Shown: positions 25,074 through 34,123, numbered from the stretch's first letter. The stretch: DNA of 56,080 nucleotides from an uncultured Nitrososphaerales archaeon (GCA_938091495.1 CALLJF010000003.1:1-56080), one strand, 5' to 3'. Notes: a model not told the origin generated them from the sequence alone. A program made the numbers and translations.

Positions 25074-26462
25074 TTACTCAGTCAATAATCTGTCTGAACT
25101 TACTACCTTAACTAATTCTCTTGCTAACCATGGAAAAGATGAAGCAATTCTAAAATTGTCCTTTCCAATATAGACTTCATAAGTATTAGTTAGATCATCG
25201 ATAAGCCCTGGTGCTATTCCTGAGCCTCCTTTAGGGGCATGTGTTAAATTGTAAAAGAAATCATTTACGCTCTTAACTTTTCTCTCTACTATAGAGTATA
25301 GCCTTGCATCTTCTCCTAGCCAGATAATTTTAGATGTTCTCATGTTCTTATCCATAAACTTCTTTGAATCATCATATCTGAATACTTTTGGACCTATCTT
25401 TATGTCTATGCTAGGCTGATCGATTCTCTCCATCAAGAAGATAAAGGCACTATTCTCTACTTCATCAGTGGCACAACTGGCTCTTATTACTTTGAAATTA
25501 TTAATGGTTAGTTGCTTTAGAATATGGTTAAGGCTTCTCTTCAACTGGCCCCAAAGTATGTCTATGCTTCTTTTACTATGCTTGAACTTTAATACTACAA
25601 TATTTTCTAACAAATCGCTCTTCTCAAGTTTTTTTAATGAATAATCTTTTTCACTTATGAAATAATCTATGCTTGGCTTTTCTAAGAAAAATCTTGATGC
25701 TAGAATGAACTCTGCAAGCCTCTTTTGTGATATTGCAGTCCCTAAATTTCTTTTACGATCTATAGGGTCAAGGATTATTATTCCAGCCTGAGGGAACAAT
25801 TTCTTGAACTCTTCATCTACTTTATCAAGGCTTATCAACTCTCTCTCTTGCCATTTTGAAGCAGACTTTAACGTTGATAAAAAGGATCCATACTTTATTG
25901 CTAAAACTTCACAGACATATCCGCTAAAGCCTTGTATAGCAATTTCTGCACCATAAACCCCAATTCCCTTCATGAACTTTTTTAAAATTCTCACTTCTCT
26001 TCGGAGATCATCATTCAAAGCTTTTACCATGAATTCAGTATGATATGGCGATCTGTCTGCTGCGCTCTTCCACTCGCCTTTCTTCACATCGTAGCAAGGA
26101 ACGATGTTGATTTTAACATCCTCGATGCAAGCTTCAACGTATGGATGCTCAGAATATCTAAGGATAGGATTGTAATCCTTCATAGATTTCAAAGCTATCT
26201 CTAAACCATGCTTCTCAAGTTCTTCTCTTCCCAATTCTTTTGGAAATTTTACAAATATATCAATATCAGCCTCTCCTTTTAGCCAAGTTCCTTTTGCGTA
26301 TGATCCTCCCAAAATCACGCTCGGTTTAAACTCGCTATCTAATGCTACTTTTGAAACCTTTTCAAAGGCTTTGGATGCTAAAGCTTTGACATGATCTATT
26401 TCTTCCTTTGATGGCTCCACTAACTTTAACGCTTCTTCTATCACCTTGTTCAACTCGTTCAT
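25074..26462 (-). CDS. cca: Archaeal class I CCA-adding enzyme (tRNA nucleotidyltransferase)
   Basis: About 462 residues with the nucleotidyltransferase signature VILGGSYAKGTWLKGEADIDIFVKF (G-G-S...D-x-D, two metal-binding aspartates) and a third acidic strand VKINIVPCYDV, followed by the archaeal central and tail domains (DRSPYHTEFMV, IAIQGFSGYVCEVL). It adds CCA to tRNA 3' ends, needed since the adjacent tRNA-Pro gene lacks encoded CCA. The start is ATG 26462, with GGGATGA overlapping the thpR stop (26464-26466); an upstream in-frame extension lies inside thpR and is rejected. Confidence 0.95.
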   Translation of the reverse strand: MNELNKVIEEALKLVEPSKEEIDHVKALASKAFEKVSKVALDSEFKPSVILGGSYAKGTWLKGEADIDIFVKFPKELGREELEKHGLEIALKSMKDYNPILRYSEHPYVEACIEDVKINIVPCYDVKKGEWKSAADRSPYHTEFMVKALNDDLRREVRILKKFMKGIGVYGAEIAIQGFSGYVCEVLAIKYGSFLSTLKSASKWQERELISLDKVDEEFKKLFPQAGIIILDPIDRKRNLGTAISQKRLAEFILASRFFLEKPSIDYFISEKDYSLKKLEKSDLLENIVVLKFKHSKRSIDILWGQLKRSLNHILKQLTINNFKVIRASCATDEVENSAFIFLMERIDQPSIDIKIGPKVFRYDDSKKFMDKNMRTSKIIWLGEDARLYSIVERKVKSVNDFFYNLTHAPKGGSGIAPGLIDDLTNTYEVYIGKDNFRIASSFPWLARELVKVVSSDRLLTE

Positions 26463-26463
26463 T

Positions 26464-27036
26464 TCATCCCATCTCAAAGGGAAAGGTATAAACATCACTA
26501 TAGATAGGACCCTTTGGTGTAAGATCACTCTTCTTTAACTTCATAGATGTTATCATTTCTTCTCCAAAGTCTTGATTTTCATACTCCTTTATCAAAGCTA
26601 GCAATTTATCCTTGTTCCTCCCACTCTTCACTCTAGATATCGTTAAATGAGGTTGAAAGCCTCTCTCATCTATGCTTGTAATACCTTTTAATCTCTCCTC
26701 CACTCCATTCGCTACTTTGAGCAGATCTTCAATACAACTTCTATCAACTCCAACCCAGATTACAGAAATTCTTTGTGGACTTGGAAAGACTCCCATCCCT
26801 TTGTAGATGACACGCAATGGCTTGAATTTTAAATTCTCCAACGAGCTTTTTATCTTCATGGCTAGAGCATCGTTTATCTCTCCAAAGAACTTTAAAGTGA
26901 AGTGAAGATTATTAATCTCAACAAGCTTCAAATCTGCCCCAGTTTGTATGAGCTTTTTTTGAACGTCTTCGATAAGTCTGATAGCCCTACTATCTTTTAC
27001 ATCCAAAGCAAGGAAAGCCCTCATATTATCCATCAT
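26464..27036 (-). CDS. thpR: RNA 2',3'-cyclic phosphodiesterase (LigT/ThpR)
   Basis: The 190-residue protein has both H-x-T/S motifs of the 2H phosphoesterases, NNLHFTLKFFGE and FQPHLTISRV, and begins MRAFLALDV as usual for the family (this ATG at 27024 is the likelier start; 27036 is the first). It opens 2',3'-cyclic phosphates at RNA ends, and LigT members can also ligate tRNA halves in vitro. It is directly coupled to cca. Together with the intron-bearing tRNA gene next to it, this suggests a tRNA-end-processing unit. Confidence 0.92.
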   Translation of the reverse strand: MMDNMRAFLALDVKDSRAIRLIEDVQKKLIQTGADLKLVEINNLHFTLKFFGEINDALAMKIKSSLENLKFKPLRVIYKGMGVFPSPQRISVIWVGVDRSCIEDLLKVANGVEERLKGITSIDERGFQPHLTISRVKSGRNKDKLLALIKEYENQDFGEEMITSMKLKKSDLTPKGPIYSDVYTFPFEMG

Positions 27037-27091
27037 TATAATGCTGACTTTTTAGCTTTTAGAAATCTTTTAACTAACTTATTTTATTATT

Positions 27092-27505
27092 ATGATCGAA
27101 TTGAAAGCAAAACCCTTCAACATGCCTTTAAAGATCACTGTTGAGGCTCCAGTAAACCCATCAGAAGATGCCAACAAAGTAAAAATTGCTGTTCAAAACA
27201 TTGTCAAATTTATAGAGCCAGATTTCTCACAAAATAAGATAATAGCTTCAACTAATGATGAGAAGAGCCTGTATTTGATTTACGAGCAGATAAGAGACAA
27301 GCAGATATTGGCAGTAGCAAGAAGGTTGCTATTAAAAAACATGGTTTATGATAGCACATACCTATTATTGAACAAGCAGGCAGCCTTTGTGGGGATTTTG
27401 AATATATGTGAAGATGAAAACGAATCTCCGCTAGGCCCTATAAAGATCATAATACAAAGCCCTTATATCAATGAGTTCATAGACTGGTTAGCTCCAGAGT
27501 GGTGA
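27092..27505 (+). CDS. UPF0201 family RNA-binding-fold protein
   Basis: The 137-residue product matches the archaeal UPF0201 family: a beta strand ITVEAPVNPSEDANKVKIAVQNI, then RDKQILAVARRLLLKNM, LLLNKQAAFVGILNI and SPLGPIKIII. The fold resembles a ribosomal L5-like RNA-binding domain; the cellular role is not established. It is divergent from thpR and overlaps the next gene's GTG codons. Confidence 0.85.
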   Translation: MIELKAKPFNMPLKITVEAPVNPSEDANKVKIAVQNIVKFIEPDFSQNKIIASTNDEKSLYLIYEQIRDKQILAVARRLLLKNMVYDSTYLLLNKQAAFVGILNICEDENESPLGPIKIIIQSPYINEFIDWLAPEW

Positions 27506-27507
27506 TT

Positions 27508-28296
27508 ATGGCAATAGTAGGCTTATCAGCCCTTTACATAATAATAAAAGGAGAGCCCTTTGAAGATTTGATAAAAGATATAGCATTTGAGAGGGAAAAG
27601 AAAGAGAATCCCGATGTTTGGGAGTTAGTCGATGAAGCTGATCATTCTTTAACTTATAAAAATCTGAAATTCATTCAAGATTTATCTTCACAAGGTTATC
27701 TATTCACTGTCCATTCTCCTTACAGTGGGATTAACATAGCCGATTTAGAGGCTTCTAGACGCAAAGAATCCATATCAAGAGTAAAGAGATCGATAGACTC
27801 GGCAGCAAGAATCGAAGCCAAAGCCTTGGTTTTACATCCTGGTTTAAGGGGAAAAGATCCAATTATAGCTCAAAGACTGAATGAAGAATCGATTATAAAT
27901 CTCTATGATTATGCTGAATCCTTTGGATTGACGATAGCCCTTGAAAATATGATACCTAGTCCTCTGAACTTTATGACAAAGCCTGTAGAATTTCAAGACT
28001 TCTTAGAAAGAAGTAAAATAAAATTAAAGATAACTTTTGACATAGGTCATGCTCATATAGGAAATTCAGTTAGTGAATTCGTATCGAAGCTTTCGGATAA
28101 ATTCTTCATAATTCATGCTCACGATAACAAAGGCATGAAAGACGAGCATCTTGGAATAGGAGACGGCTCTATAGATTGGAACGGCTTTACGAAGAAATTC
28201 ATGGAGCATGACTTTAGGGGAATCTACATAGTTGAATCTGTTGAGAAGCCTTTTGAATCTGTAGCAAAGTTGAAAGAGATGCTTAACTTAATTTAA
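27508..28296 (+). CDS. Xylose-isomerase-like TIM-barrel protein (AP endonuclease IV superfamily)
   Basis: About 262 residues with the superfamily metal-binding pattern: FTVHSPYSGIN, ALVLHPGLRG, IALENMIPSP, ITFDIGHAHIG and FFIIHAHDNKG, ending with a YIVESVE strand. These His/Glu/Asp positions bind two or three divalent metals in endonuclease IV and sugar isomerases. Whether this is a DNA repair nuclease or a sugar/hydroxypyruvate isomerase cannot be decided. ATG 27508 follows the UPF0201 stop (27503-27505) and a GGTGAT site; it converges on rnz with a four-base overlap. Confidence 0.8.
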   Translation: MAIVGLSALYIIIKGEPFEDLIKDIAFEREKKENPDVWELVDEADHSLTYKNLKFIQDLSSQGYLFTVHSPYSGINIADLEASRRKESISRVKRSIDSAARIEAKALVLHPGLRGKDPIIAQRLNEESIINLYDYAESFGLTIALENMIPSPLNFMTKPVEFQDFLERSKIKLKITFDIGHAHIGNSVSEFVSKLSDKFFIIHAHDNKGMKDEHLGIGDGSIDWNGFTKKFMEHDFRGIYIVESVEKPFESVAKLKEMLNLI

Positions 28297-29210
28297 TCTC
28301 TATAAGGAACATCTATCACTAATTGATCCGATGCTGCTATTACATTTGGATGTATCTTCAACGCTTGAGATACTAAATTATTTACATCTTCATACCTTGC
28401 ACTGAAATGAGTCAAGATCAGCAAATTAGCCCCAGCATCCTTTGCCAATTGAGCTGCTTCTACACTTGTTGAATGCAGGTTCTCTTTGGCTTTATCACTA
28501 TACTCATCGCCATAGGTTGAATCAAAGATTATAACATCAGAATTAGAGAAGAACTTTGTCAATTTAGTATTAGGTCTAGTATCTCCAGATATTCCTATCT
28601 TTCTCCCTGGTCTTCTAGGCCCTAATACTTCGTCTGGAGTTATTATTTTATCCTTTAATTTTATGCTCTCGCCATTTTGCAACTTTGACCATAAGATTCC
28701 CTTTGGTATTCCAAGTTTTAACGCCTTTTCAGGATAGAATACTCCCGGTCTATCGAACTCTTCTAACAAGTATGAGTAAGTTCTTATAGAGTGCTCAGCC
28801 AAGCAGGCTTTAACCACATAATCCTTCTCTTTAGCTACTATCCCTTCCTTCACTTCATTTACATTAATTTCAAATGTAAGACCAAACTTGAGGTATCTTA
28901 TGTTATGCCTTAGAAAGCCTATTATTCCTTTAGGTCCATATATGTCCAAAGATTTATCTCTATTGAGCATAGACATGGTTTGTAGAATGCCCAGTAAGCC
29001 CACTATATGGTCTCCATGAAAATGAGTTATGAAGATCTTCGTCTTTCTGTTGAAACCAAGACCGGATTTCACCATCTGCCTTTGAGTGCCTTCTCCTGCA
29101 TCAAATAATAGCAATTCATTCCCTCTCATTATAGCGATGGATGGCAAGCTTCTCTCAATAGTTGGTACTGATGATGAAGTGCCAAGAAATATAATCCTCA
29201 ATTGGACCAA
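28293..29210 (-). CDS. rnz: Ribonuclease Z
   Basis: The 305-residue metallo-beta-lactamase-fold protein starts RIIFLGTSSSVPT and carries ITHFHGDHIVGL (H63-x-H65-x-D67-H68), SGDTRPN, and a LTHFSARY strand near the C-terminus: the short archaeal tRNase Z form. It removes 3' trailers from pre-tRNAs so the CCA enzyme can act. The flexible-arm region appears at about residues 150-190. It sits 1.2 kb from cca and thpR. Confidence 0.95.
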   Translation of the reverse strand: MVQLRIIFLGTSSSVPTIERSLPSIAIMRGNELLLFDAGEGTQRQMVKSGLGFNRKTKIFITHFHGDHIVGLLGILQTMSMLNRDKSLDIYGPKGIIGFLRHNIRYLKFGLTFEINVNEVKEGIVAKEKDYVVKACLAEHSIRTYSYLLEEFDRPGVFYPEKALKLGIPKGILWSKLQNGESIKLKDKIITPDEVLGPRRPGRKIGISGDTRPNTKLTKFFSNSDVIIFDSTYGDEYSDKAKENLHSTSVEAAQLAKDAGANLLILTHFSARYEDVNNLVSQALKIHPNVIAASDQLVIDVPYRD

Positions 29211-29329
29211 TCATTTACCTCCTTAAGTCTGGGCTAAGTTTTAATTAATAAGTTTATGATAGATTAAATCTTAAAGCAAACATTTTTATGCCATATATCA
29301 GCTATTCAAGAGACGCCCTGAAGTTAACA

Positions 29330-29674
29330 ATGTCTCTTTCTTCAACAAAAAGGCTTGTCTCATTAGATGCCTTCAGAGGACTGGCGATGGTGATTGTTGC
29401 CCTCTCGTACTTTGGTGGACATCTTCCCGAATTTATTCCTGGTCTTACTCACGCTGACTGGCATGGATTGACTTTCCTCGACCTATGGTTTCCTTTCTTC
29501 ATATTCGTAGCTGGGGCCGCTGTATCCTTGTCCATACCCAGAAGACTAGAAGCTGGGCATTCAAGAAAAAGAGTTATGGTGAGAGTAGTCAAAAGGGCTA
29601 CTTTCCTCTTCGCCCTTGGTCTTCTTCTTAGTACTCTCCCACTCTCCTCCTTTGACCCCGAGAATATTCATTAA
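29330..29674 (+). pseudogene. Truncated N-terminus of a COG4299-type (HGSNAT-like) membrane acyltransferase
   Basis: About 114 residues beginning TKRLVSLDAFRGLAMVIVA, then GLTHADWHGLTFLDLWFPFFIFVAGAAVSL and an R-rich segment, the first two or three helices of the heparan-glucosaminide N-acetyltransferase/NagX family. Full-length members have about ten membrane helices and 350 or more residues; here translation stops at 29674 and no continuation was found in the 100 bases before rpl10e. It is a truncated gene. Confidence 0.7.
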
Positions 29675-29775
29675 AGATACATAATATGACCTTTAATGAG
29701 AAGTTTTCAGGTGCTATCAATAATTATAAAGAACTACACTTAATTATAACCTTAAGATAGTATGTGGTGAGGGAA

Positions 29776-30297
29776 ATGAAGGGAAGAAACTACAAAGTGA
29801 TAAGGGGTATGCCTTACGCGAGGAGAGACTTCATACCTGGTGCTCCAAGACCTAAGATTGCAAAATTCTCCACTGGCAATCCTAGTCAAGACTATGACCT
29901 TAAGCTTGAATTGAGAGCTAAAGAGAGGGCTCAGATAAGGCACAACGCTCTCGAAGCTGCAAGGGTTGCTCTAAACAAAAAGCTAGCAGGGATAGGAGAA
30001 GGCAACTACTACCTTCTCATGAAAACTTATCCCCATATAGTGCTTAGAGAGAATAAGATGATAGCTACAGCAGGTGCAGACAGACTTCAAGAGGGTATGA
30101 GAAGGGCTTTCGGGAAGCCTATAGGTCTTGCAGCAAGAGTAGAGGTTGATAATATAATTCTTGAATTGAGCATAAAAAGGGAGAATTTAGAAGTGGCAAA
30201 AGATGCTCTAAAAATGGCATCTAGCAAGCTACCTATTCCTACCTACGTAAAAGAGATTCCCTTAAAGCAAAATATAATAGAAGTCAAAGAGAAATAA
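29776..30297 (+). CDS. rpl10e: Ribosomal protein L10e (uL16)
   Basis: The 173-residue protein contains NYKVIRGMPYARRDFIPGAPRPK-type family start in shortened form (MKGRNYKVIRGMPYARRDF), RAQIRHNALEAARVALNKKL, YPHIVLRENKMIATAGADR and GMRRAFGKPIGLAARV. L10e lies near the peptidyl transferase centre and contacts the tRNA elbow. ATG 29776 preceded by GGTGAGGG is chosen over GTG codons at 29764 and 29767. It leads the operon-like run L10e-dph2-csl4-rpo11-tfs. Confidence 0.96.
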   Translation: MKGRNYKVIRGMPYARRDFIPGAPRPKIAKFSTGNPSQDYDLKLELRAKERAQIRHNALEAARVALNKKLAGIGEGNYYLLMKTYPHIVLRENKMIATAGADRLQEGMRRAFGKPIGLAARVEVDNIILELSIKRENLEVAKDALKMASSKLPIPTYVKEIPLKQNIIEVKEK

Positions 30298-30332
30298 AAT
30301 CTGATTAGAATTTATTTCTTAATCTTATTTAA

Positions 30333-31343
30333 GTGATAAGGATGATCTGGATAGACGAAGAGAAGATATTCTCAGAGATTAGAAAAAGAAATCCAAAGAC
30401 TGTTGTTTTAAATGCACCTGAAGGTCTTATGATGAAGGTGCAGGAACTTGCCTTTAAGATTCAAGAACTATTTAATACTCAAACTATAACCATCGCCGAT
30501 CCTTGTTATGGTGTATGTGATACTGTTGATCAAGAGGTTGAAAGGTTAGAAGCTGATATAGCATTCCATATAGGTCATAATATTGCTTTAGAAAGAATGG
30601 GTAAAAATACAGTTTTAATAGATGCAGTAGACGATGTGGATTTTGATGAAATCTTAAGAGCATCACTACTAACTCTTAAAAGATATGAAATAATAGGAAT
30701 ATGCACAATATCCCCATATATTCACAAGATCAAGAAAGTTAAATCCTTCTTAAAAGAAGAGGGAATTGAAGCAATTATAGGCAAAGGGAAAGGACTCTTG
30801 AAAGACGGTCAAGTATTAGGTTGTGACTTTCATACAGCCTTTGAAATTAGAGAAGATGTCAAAGCTTTTGCCTTTTTAGGTCAGAGCATTTTTCATGCCA
30901 TTGGGATAGCTTTAACAACAAATAAACCAACCTTTATGCTAGACCCATACTATAAAGAGGTTTTAGATGTCACACCAATGGTTTCAGATTTATTAAAGAA
31001 AGCTATACTTTCAATATACAAAGCTTTAGATGCAAATACCTTTGGGATAATAATAGGGTTAAAAGAAGGGCAAAGAAGGTTGGAGAGGGCTTATACGATC
31101 AAGAACGAGTTGGAGAAGCATGGCAAGAAAGTCTTATTCATAGCTTTACATGAGGTCAACAATGAGAGGTTGATGCAGCTACAGAAAATAGACGCCTTTG
31201 TACAGACAGCCTGCCCAAGGATTTCTATGAATGGTGAAAGCTTCAATAAACCTGTTCTATCAACTCTTCAGGCTGAAGCCCTTATCAAGATACTGGATGG
31301 TAAGGATTTTGAGGATTTATTTCAAAGAAGCACTTGGGTTTAA
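30333..31343 (+). CDS. dph2: Diphthamide synthase subunit Dph2 (2-(3-amino-3-carboxypropyl)histidine synthase)
   Basis: The 336-residue protein has the three cysteine positions of archaeal Dph2: DPCYGVCDT (about C58), VLGCDFHTA, and TACPRISMNG, which together hold the non-canonical radical 4Fe-4S cluster. The enzyme transfers the aminocarboxypropyl group of SAM onto a histidine of elongation factor 2. Archaeal Dph2 works as a homodimer. Start GTG 30333 or ATG 30342 (after GATAAGG). Confidence 0.93.
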   Translation: MIRMIWIDEEKIFSEIRKRNPKTVVLNAPEGLMMKVQELAFKIQELFNTQTITIADPCYGVCDTVDQEVERLEADIAFHIGHNIALERMGKNTVLIDAVDDVDFDEILRASLLTLKRYEIIGICTISPYIHKIKKVKSFLKEEGIEAIIGKGKGLLKDGQVLGCDFHTAFEIREDVKAFAFLGQSIFHAIGIALTTNKPTFMLDPYYKEVLDVTPMVSDLLKKAILSIYKALDANTFGIIIGLKEGQRRLERAYTIKNELEKHGKKVLFIALHEVNNERLMQLQKIDAFVQTACPRISMNGESFNKPVLSTLQAEALIKILDGKDFEDLFQRSTWV

Positions 31344-31382
31344 AAACACTTTTATTAATGAGCATTAAATATCCCCACAATC

Positions 31383-31967
31383 TTGTCAAACCATTCTTTG
31401 ATTGCAGAAAAATCGAAAAGAGTAGTCCCAGGGGACATGCTTGCCGTAATAGAAGAGTTCAGTTCTAGCGAAGGGACTTATATAAATGGGAGTTCAATTA
31501 GAGCGTCAAAGCTAGGAATAGCAAACTATAACCTGAAGAAAAAAGAAATCAAGATAGAGCCTTTGAAAAAGATCAAGGTGCCGATGGTTGGCGATAGTGT
31601 AATAGGGCAAGTAGAAGCTGTACAAAGCAATATTGCCAACATAAGAATCTATTACATCAATAATGAAAGAAGTCTTAGTAATTTTGTAGGGATGCTCGTT
31701 CTAAAGCCCGAAAGCCCGGTGAGAAAAGGTAGAGAAAAAGCTATCATTTGTAAGCTTGGCGACATAATTAGAGCAAAGGTTACGAGTTATAAGAATGCTA
31801 TAGTTCATCTTTCTATAAACGGGGATGAAAATGGAGTTGTATATGCAAAATGTAGCCTCTGTGGTGGAAGTATGAACAAGATCGGTCAAAGAGTGAGATG
31901 TGTTGACTGTGGTTTCATCGAAGATAGAAAGCTCGCGTTTGACTTTGGCGAAGCTTACTTAAAATGA
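31383..31967 (+). CDS. csl4: Exosome RNA-binding subunit Csl4
   Basis: The 194-residue protein shows KRVVPGDMLAVIEEF (N-terminal domain), an S1 domain VGDSVIGQVEAVQSNIANIRI, and a C-terminal zinc ribbon CSLCGG...VRCVDCG. Csl4 caps the archaeal RNA-degrading exosome and recruits DnaG and RNA substrates. It starts with TTG 31383 and lies 40 bases after dph2 and 36 bases before rpo11, a conserved archaeal order. Confidence 0.93.
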   Translation: MSNHSLIAEKSKRVVPGDMLAVIEEFSSSEGTYINGSSIRASKLGIANYNLKKKEIKIEPLKKIKVPMVGDSVIGQVEAVQSNIANIRIYYINNERSLSNFVGMLVLKPESPVRKGREKAIICKLGDIIRAKVTSYKNAIVHLSINGDENGVVYAKCSLCGGSMNKIGQRVRCVDCGFIEDRKLAFDFGEAYLK

Positions 31968-32003
31968 TCAAAATTCTTATTAATTGCTTTATGATAGAAG
32001 CTA

Positions 32004-32294
32004 ATGATGGAAATCAAAGTTATCTTAAGCAATGAAAATACTCTAATCATCGATGTAGAGAATGAAGACATATCTGTACCAGAGATAATTCGCCGAGAAA
32101 TCCTTAAAGATGGTCATGTAACGTTTGCTGGTGTAACTGAACAGCATCCTTTACTAAAGAAGCTTACAATGAGGGTACAGACTAAAGGTGTAGAGCCCTT
32201 AGATGCTTTAATTTCTGGTTGCTCAAAGGCTATTGAAAAAGCATCTGACTTGCTTTTAGAAGTGAAGAATACTCTTACTAAAGAAGGGACATGA
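32004..32294 (+). CDS. rpo11: DNA-directed RNA polymerase subunit Rpo11 (RpoL)
   Basis: The 96 residues contain IIDVENEDISVPEIIRREIL and VTFAGVTEQHPLLKKLTMRVQTKG, the alpha-like assembly motif of Rpo11, followed by a C-terminal helix. Rpo11 pairs with Rpo3 to start polymerase assembly. ATG 32004 or 32007 can serve as start. Three bases separate its stop from the tfs start. Confidence 0.95.
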   Translation: MMEIKVILSNENTLIIDVENEDISVPEIIRREILKDGHVTFAGVTEQHPLLKKLTMRVQTKGVEPLDALISGCSKAIEKASDLLLEVKNTLTKEGT

Positions 32295-32297
32295 TAA

Positions 32298-32639
32298 ATG
32301 CAGTTCTGCGAAAAATGTGGAATGAGGCTCAAGTTCAAACAGATAAAGACAGAAGATAAATCCTTCCAAGGCTTGGCGTGTGATAACTGTGGCTATTACA
32401 TAAGGATCGAGAAGATTACTGGTAAGTTAGAGAAATCATCATCCAACTATATTAAAATTCTTGGAGATGAATCAAAAGAGCTAAAATCTTTGCCCATTGT
32501 GACTTTAGAATGCCCAAAATGTGGCAATACAACAGCTTATTGGTGGTTGTTACAGACTAGAGGTGGAGACGAACCTCCTACTCAGTTCTATAGATGCACT
32601 AATGAAAAATGTAGTCATACATGGAGGCTATACACCTAA
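32298..32639 (+). CDS. tfs: Transcription factor S (TFIIS/Rpb9-like)
   Basis: The 113-residue protein has an N-terminal zinc ribbon (FCEKCGMRL...CDNCGYY) and a C-terminal one (CPKCGNTTAYWW...CTNEKCSHTW) with the acidic loop QTRGGDEPP that enters the polymerase secondary channel to stimulate transcript cleavage. The DE pair is intact, so it should be an active TFS. It ends the L10e-dph2-csl4-rpo11-tfs run and converges on the SMC operon. Confidence 0.95.
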   Translation: MQFCEKCGMRLKFKQIKTEDKSFQGLACDNCGYYIRIEKITGKLEKSSSNYIKILGDESKELKSLPIVTLECPKCGNTTAYWWLLQTRGGDEPPTQFYRCTNEKCSHTWRLYT

Positions 32640-32768
32640 GACCGCATTAGAAGAGAATTTAGCAATTTATGAATCTCTATAGCAACCTTTTAAAAGTAAC
32701 AGGAGACTCAATGGATACCTTGCACGAAATTCCTAATTTATCTCTCATTCATCTGTGTCGTCGAATCA

Positions 32769-33323
32769 TCATTTAGCCAGTAATAGTTCCATGAGAATCT
32801 TCTGGTCTATTTCAGCCCTTGCTCTCCATCCTATGTATAGCATGTCATTCTCATCCTTTGAAAGATAGCCAGTTCTGATGAATCTATCCAAGTTCATGTC
32901 AACTCTCCATTTTGGGAACTTCTCTCTTAAGATTTGTTCAACATCACTTTTTGGGGCTTTGCCTTGCCTTGATATTATCAAAGCTATCGTTGCTGCTAAA
33001 GCAGCTATGTCATCTATTCTCCATCCAGATGCCATTATGTCGCTAACTGCCAAAGGATTCTTTATTGTTATGAAGAACCTTGCTCTATCAAGTTGCTCTT
33101 CAGTGGGATTATCGGTTACTTCAACATCCTCGAATACTACTTTTACTTGAAGGTTTAACTTATCTAGCTCTGAATTCAATAAGTCTATTATGCTCATGAA
33201 GTCCTTGCCCAAAGCTTTCTTTAATTCCCATCCTCTCAATCCGGGTTTCCTATGCCTTTGAAAGAAGAGCAGTTGAGACGCTCTCTTCAGTTTTCTGCTC
33301 ATCTCTGCTTCTTTCTCGCTCAA
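32769..33323 (-). CDS. Tandem winged-helix protein, candidate KITE subunit of an SMC complex (Nse1/Nse3-like)
   Basis: The 184-residue protein begins with a basic coiled segment, then LRGWELKKALG, IIDLLNSELDKLNLQVKVVFEDV, DDIAALAATIALIISRQGKAP and a second domain VEQILREKFPKWRVDMNLDRFIRTGYLSKD ending YIGWRARAEIDQKILMELL. Tandem winged helices with a terminal G-x-R-A-x-x-E-I-D motif recall ScpB and, more closely, Nse3/MAGE and Nse1. Its TTG start overlaps the stop of the kleisin candidate by four bases. With the SMC ATPase upstream this completes the usual three-part set. The assignment is an inference from motif, length and gene order. Confidence 0.6.
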   Translation of the reverse strand: MSEKEAEMSRKLKRASQLLFFQRHRKPGLRGWELKKALGKDFMSIIDLLNSELDKLNLQVKVVFEDVEVTDNPTEEQLDRARFFITIKNPLAVSDIMASGWRIDDIAALAATIALIISRQGKAPKSDVEQILREKFPKWRVDMNLDRFIRTGYLSKDENDMLYIGWRARAEIDQKILMELLLAK

Positions 33324-34123
33324 TTCTTTCCCTCCTTAAGATTCTTCCAATTCTCATAGTTCAGAGTTATGGGTAAAGAGTGAGCCATCTTTTTACTGGA
33401 TAGTTTTCTTGGTTCTTTTAGAGGCATTATGAAGATTCTTTCCTCCAATGGGTCTATTACAAGAGTTGCATAACCTTCTGTCAAGATGAAGCTCACAACA
33501 TAGGCTCTCTCTAAAGTCTCTTCAAAGGTATCTGCATAGACAAAATCCCAATAGTCCGTCTTATCATTAACACTCAATTTACTCATCAATTCTTTTAACA
33601 ATTCCTTCATTTTTTCATCAAAATCCTTTAAAGAGACAATTTTAAGCTTGATCAGATCATCTATCTCAAAAGTTCCAATAGGAGAGCTTGGACCAAAATC
33701 CTCTCTCCATCTCTCACTTAATGGTAAAAGGTTGTTCCAGTAATCTATAGCCTCTTTCAGCCTTTGAGAGAAGATCTGATCTATCCCAACTATAGGGTGC
33801 CAAGCATTAAGAAAGGCTTCAGCTATATTCTTTGAATCTAGCATTCTTATCTTCAGCTCAACGAAGATAGGGTCTATGTAAAGGGATGATGAACGATGCT
33901 TTATCCAATCGCTCTGCAGTTTTATGATAGATGAAATAGCATTAATGGCCTCTATATCTAAGAGCAATTCATCCAACAGCTTCCAATGAGGGAGATACTT
34001 CTTCAGCTTTTCAAGAGAAGCCTTCACATTAACTTCAAAAGGATCGACTCCCCTTCTCTCTACTGTTTTACACATTTCAACGATTCTTATCAGATCCTCT
34101 AGGCTAACTTTGCTTTTTTGCAA
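33320..34123 (-). CDS. Kleisin candidate of an SMC-like complex
   Basis: The 267-residue protein lies between the SMC ATPase, which it overlaps by 20 bases, and the KITE candidate, which it overlaps by four. Its N-terminal half (RGVDPFEVNVKASLEKLKKYL, LLLDIEAINAISSIIKLQSDW, HRSSSLYIDPIFVELKIRM) resembles the ScpA N-terminal region in length and helical pattern. The middle is a linker with SSPIGTFEIDDLIKLKI and the C-terminus has a beta-rich YATLVIDPLEERIFIMPL. No definite family motif identifies it; context carries most of the weight. TTG 34123 is the start. Confidence 0.5.
   Translation of the reverse strand: MQKSKVSLEDLIRIVEMCKTVERRGVDPFEVNVKASLEKLKKYLPHWKLLDELLLDIEAINAISSIIKLQSDWIKHRSSSLYIDPIFVELKIRMLDSKNIAEAFLNAWHPIVGIDQIFSQRLKEAIDYWNNLLPLSERWREDFGPSSPIGTFEIDDLIKLKIVSLKDFDEKMKELLKELMSKLSVNDKTDYWDFVYADTFEETLERAYVVSFILTEGYATLVIDPLEERIFIMPLKEPRKLSSKKMAHSLPITLNYENWKNLKEGKN

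Noticed and set aside
29752-29943. Minus-strand ORF over the L10e gene
   Set aside because: Antisense shadow of a strongly conserved ribosomal protein gene.
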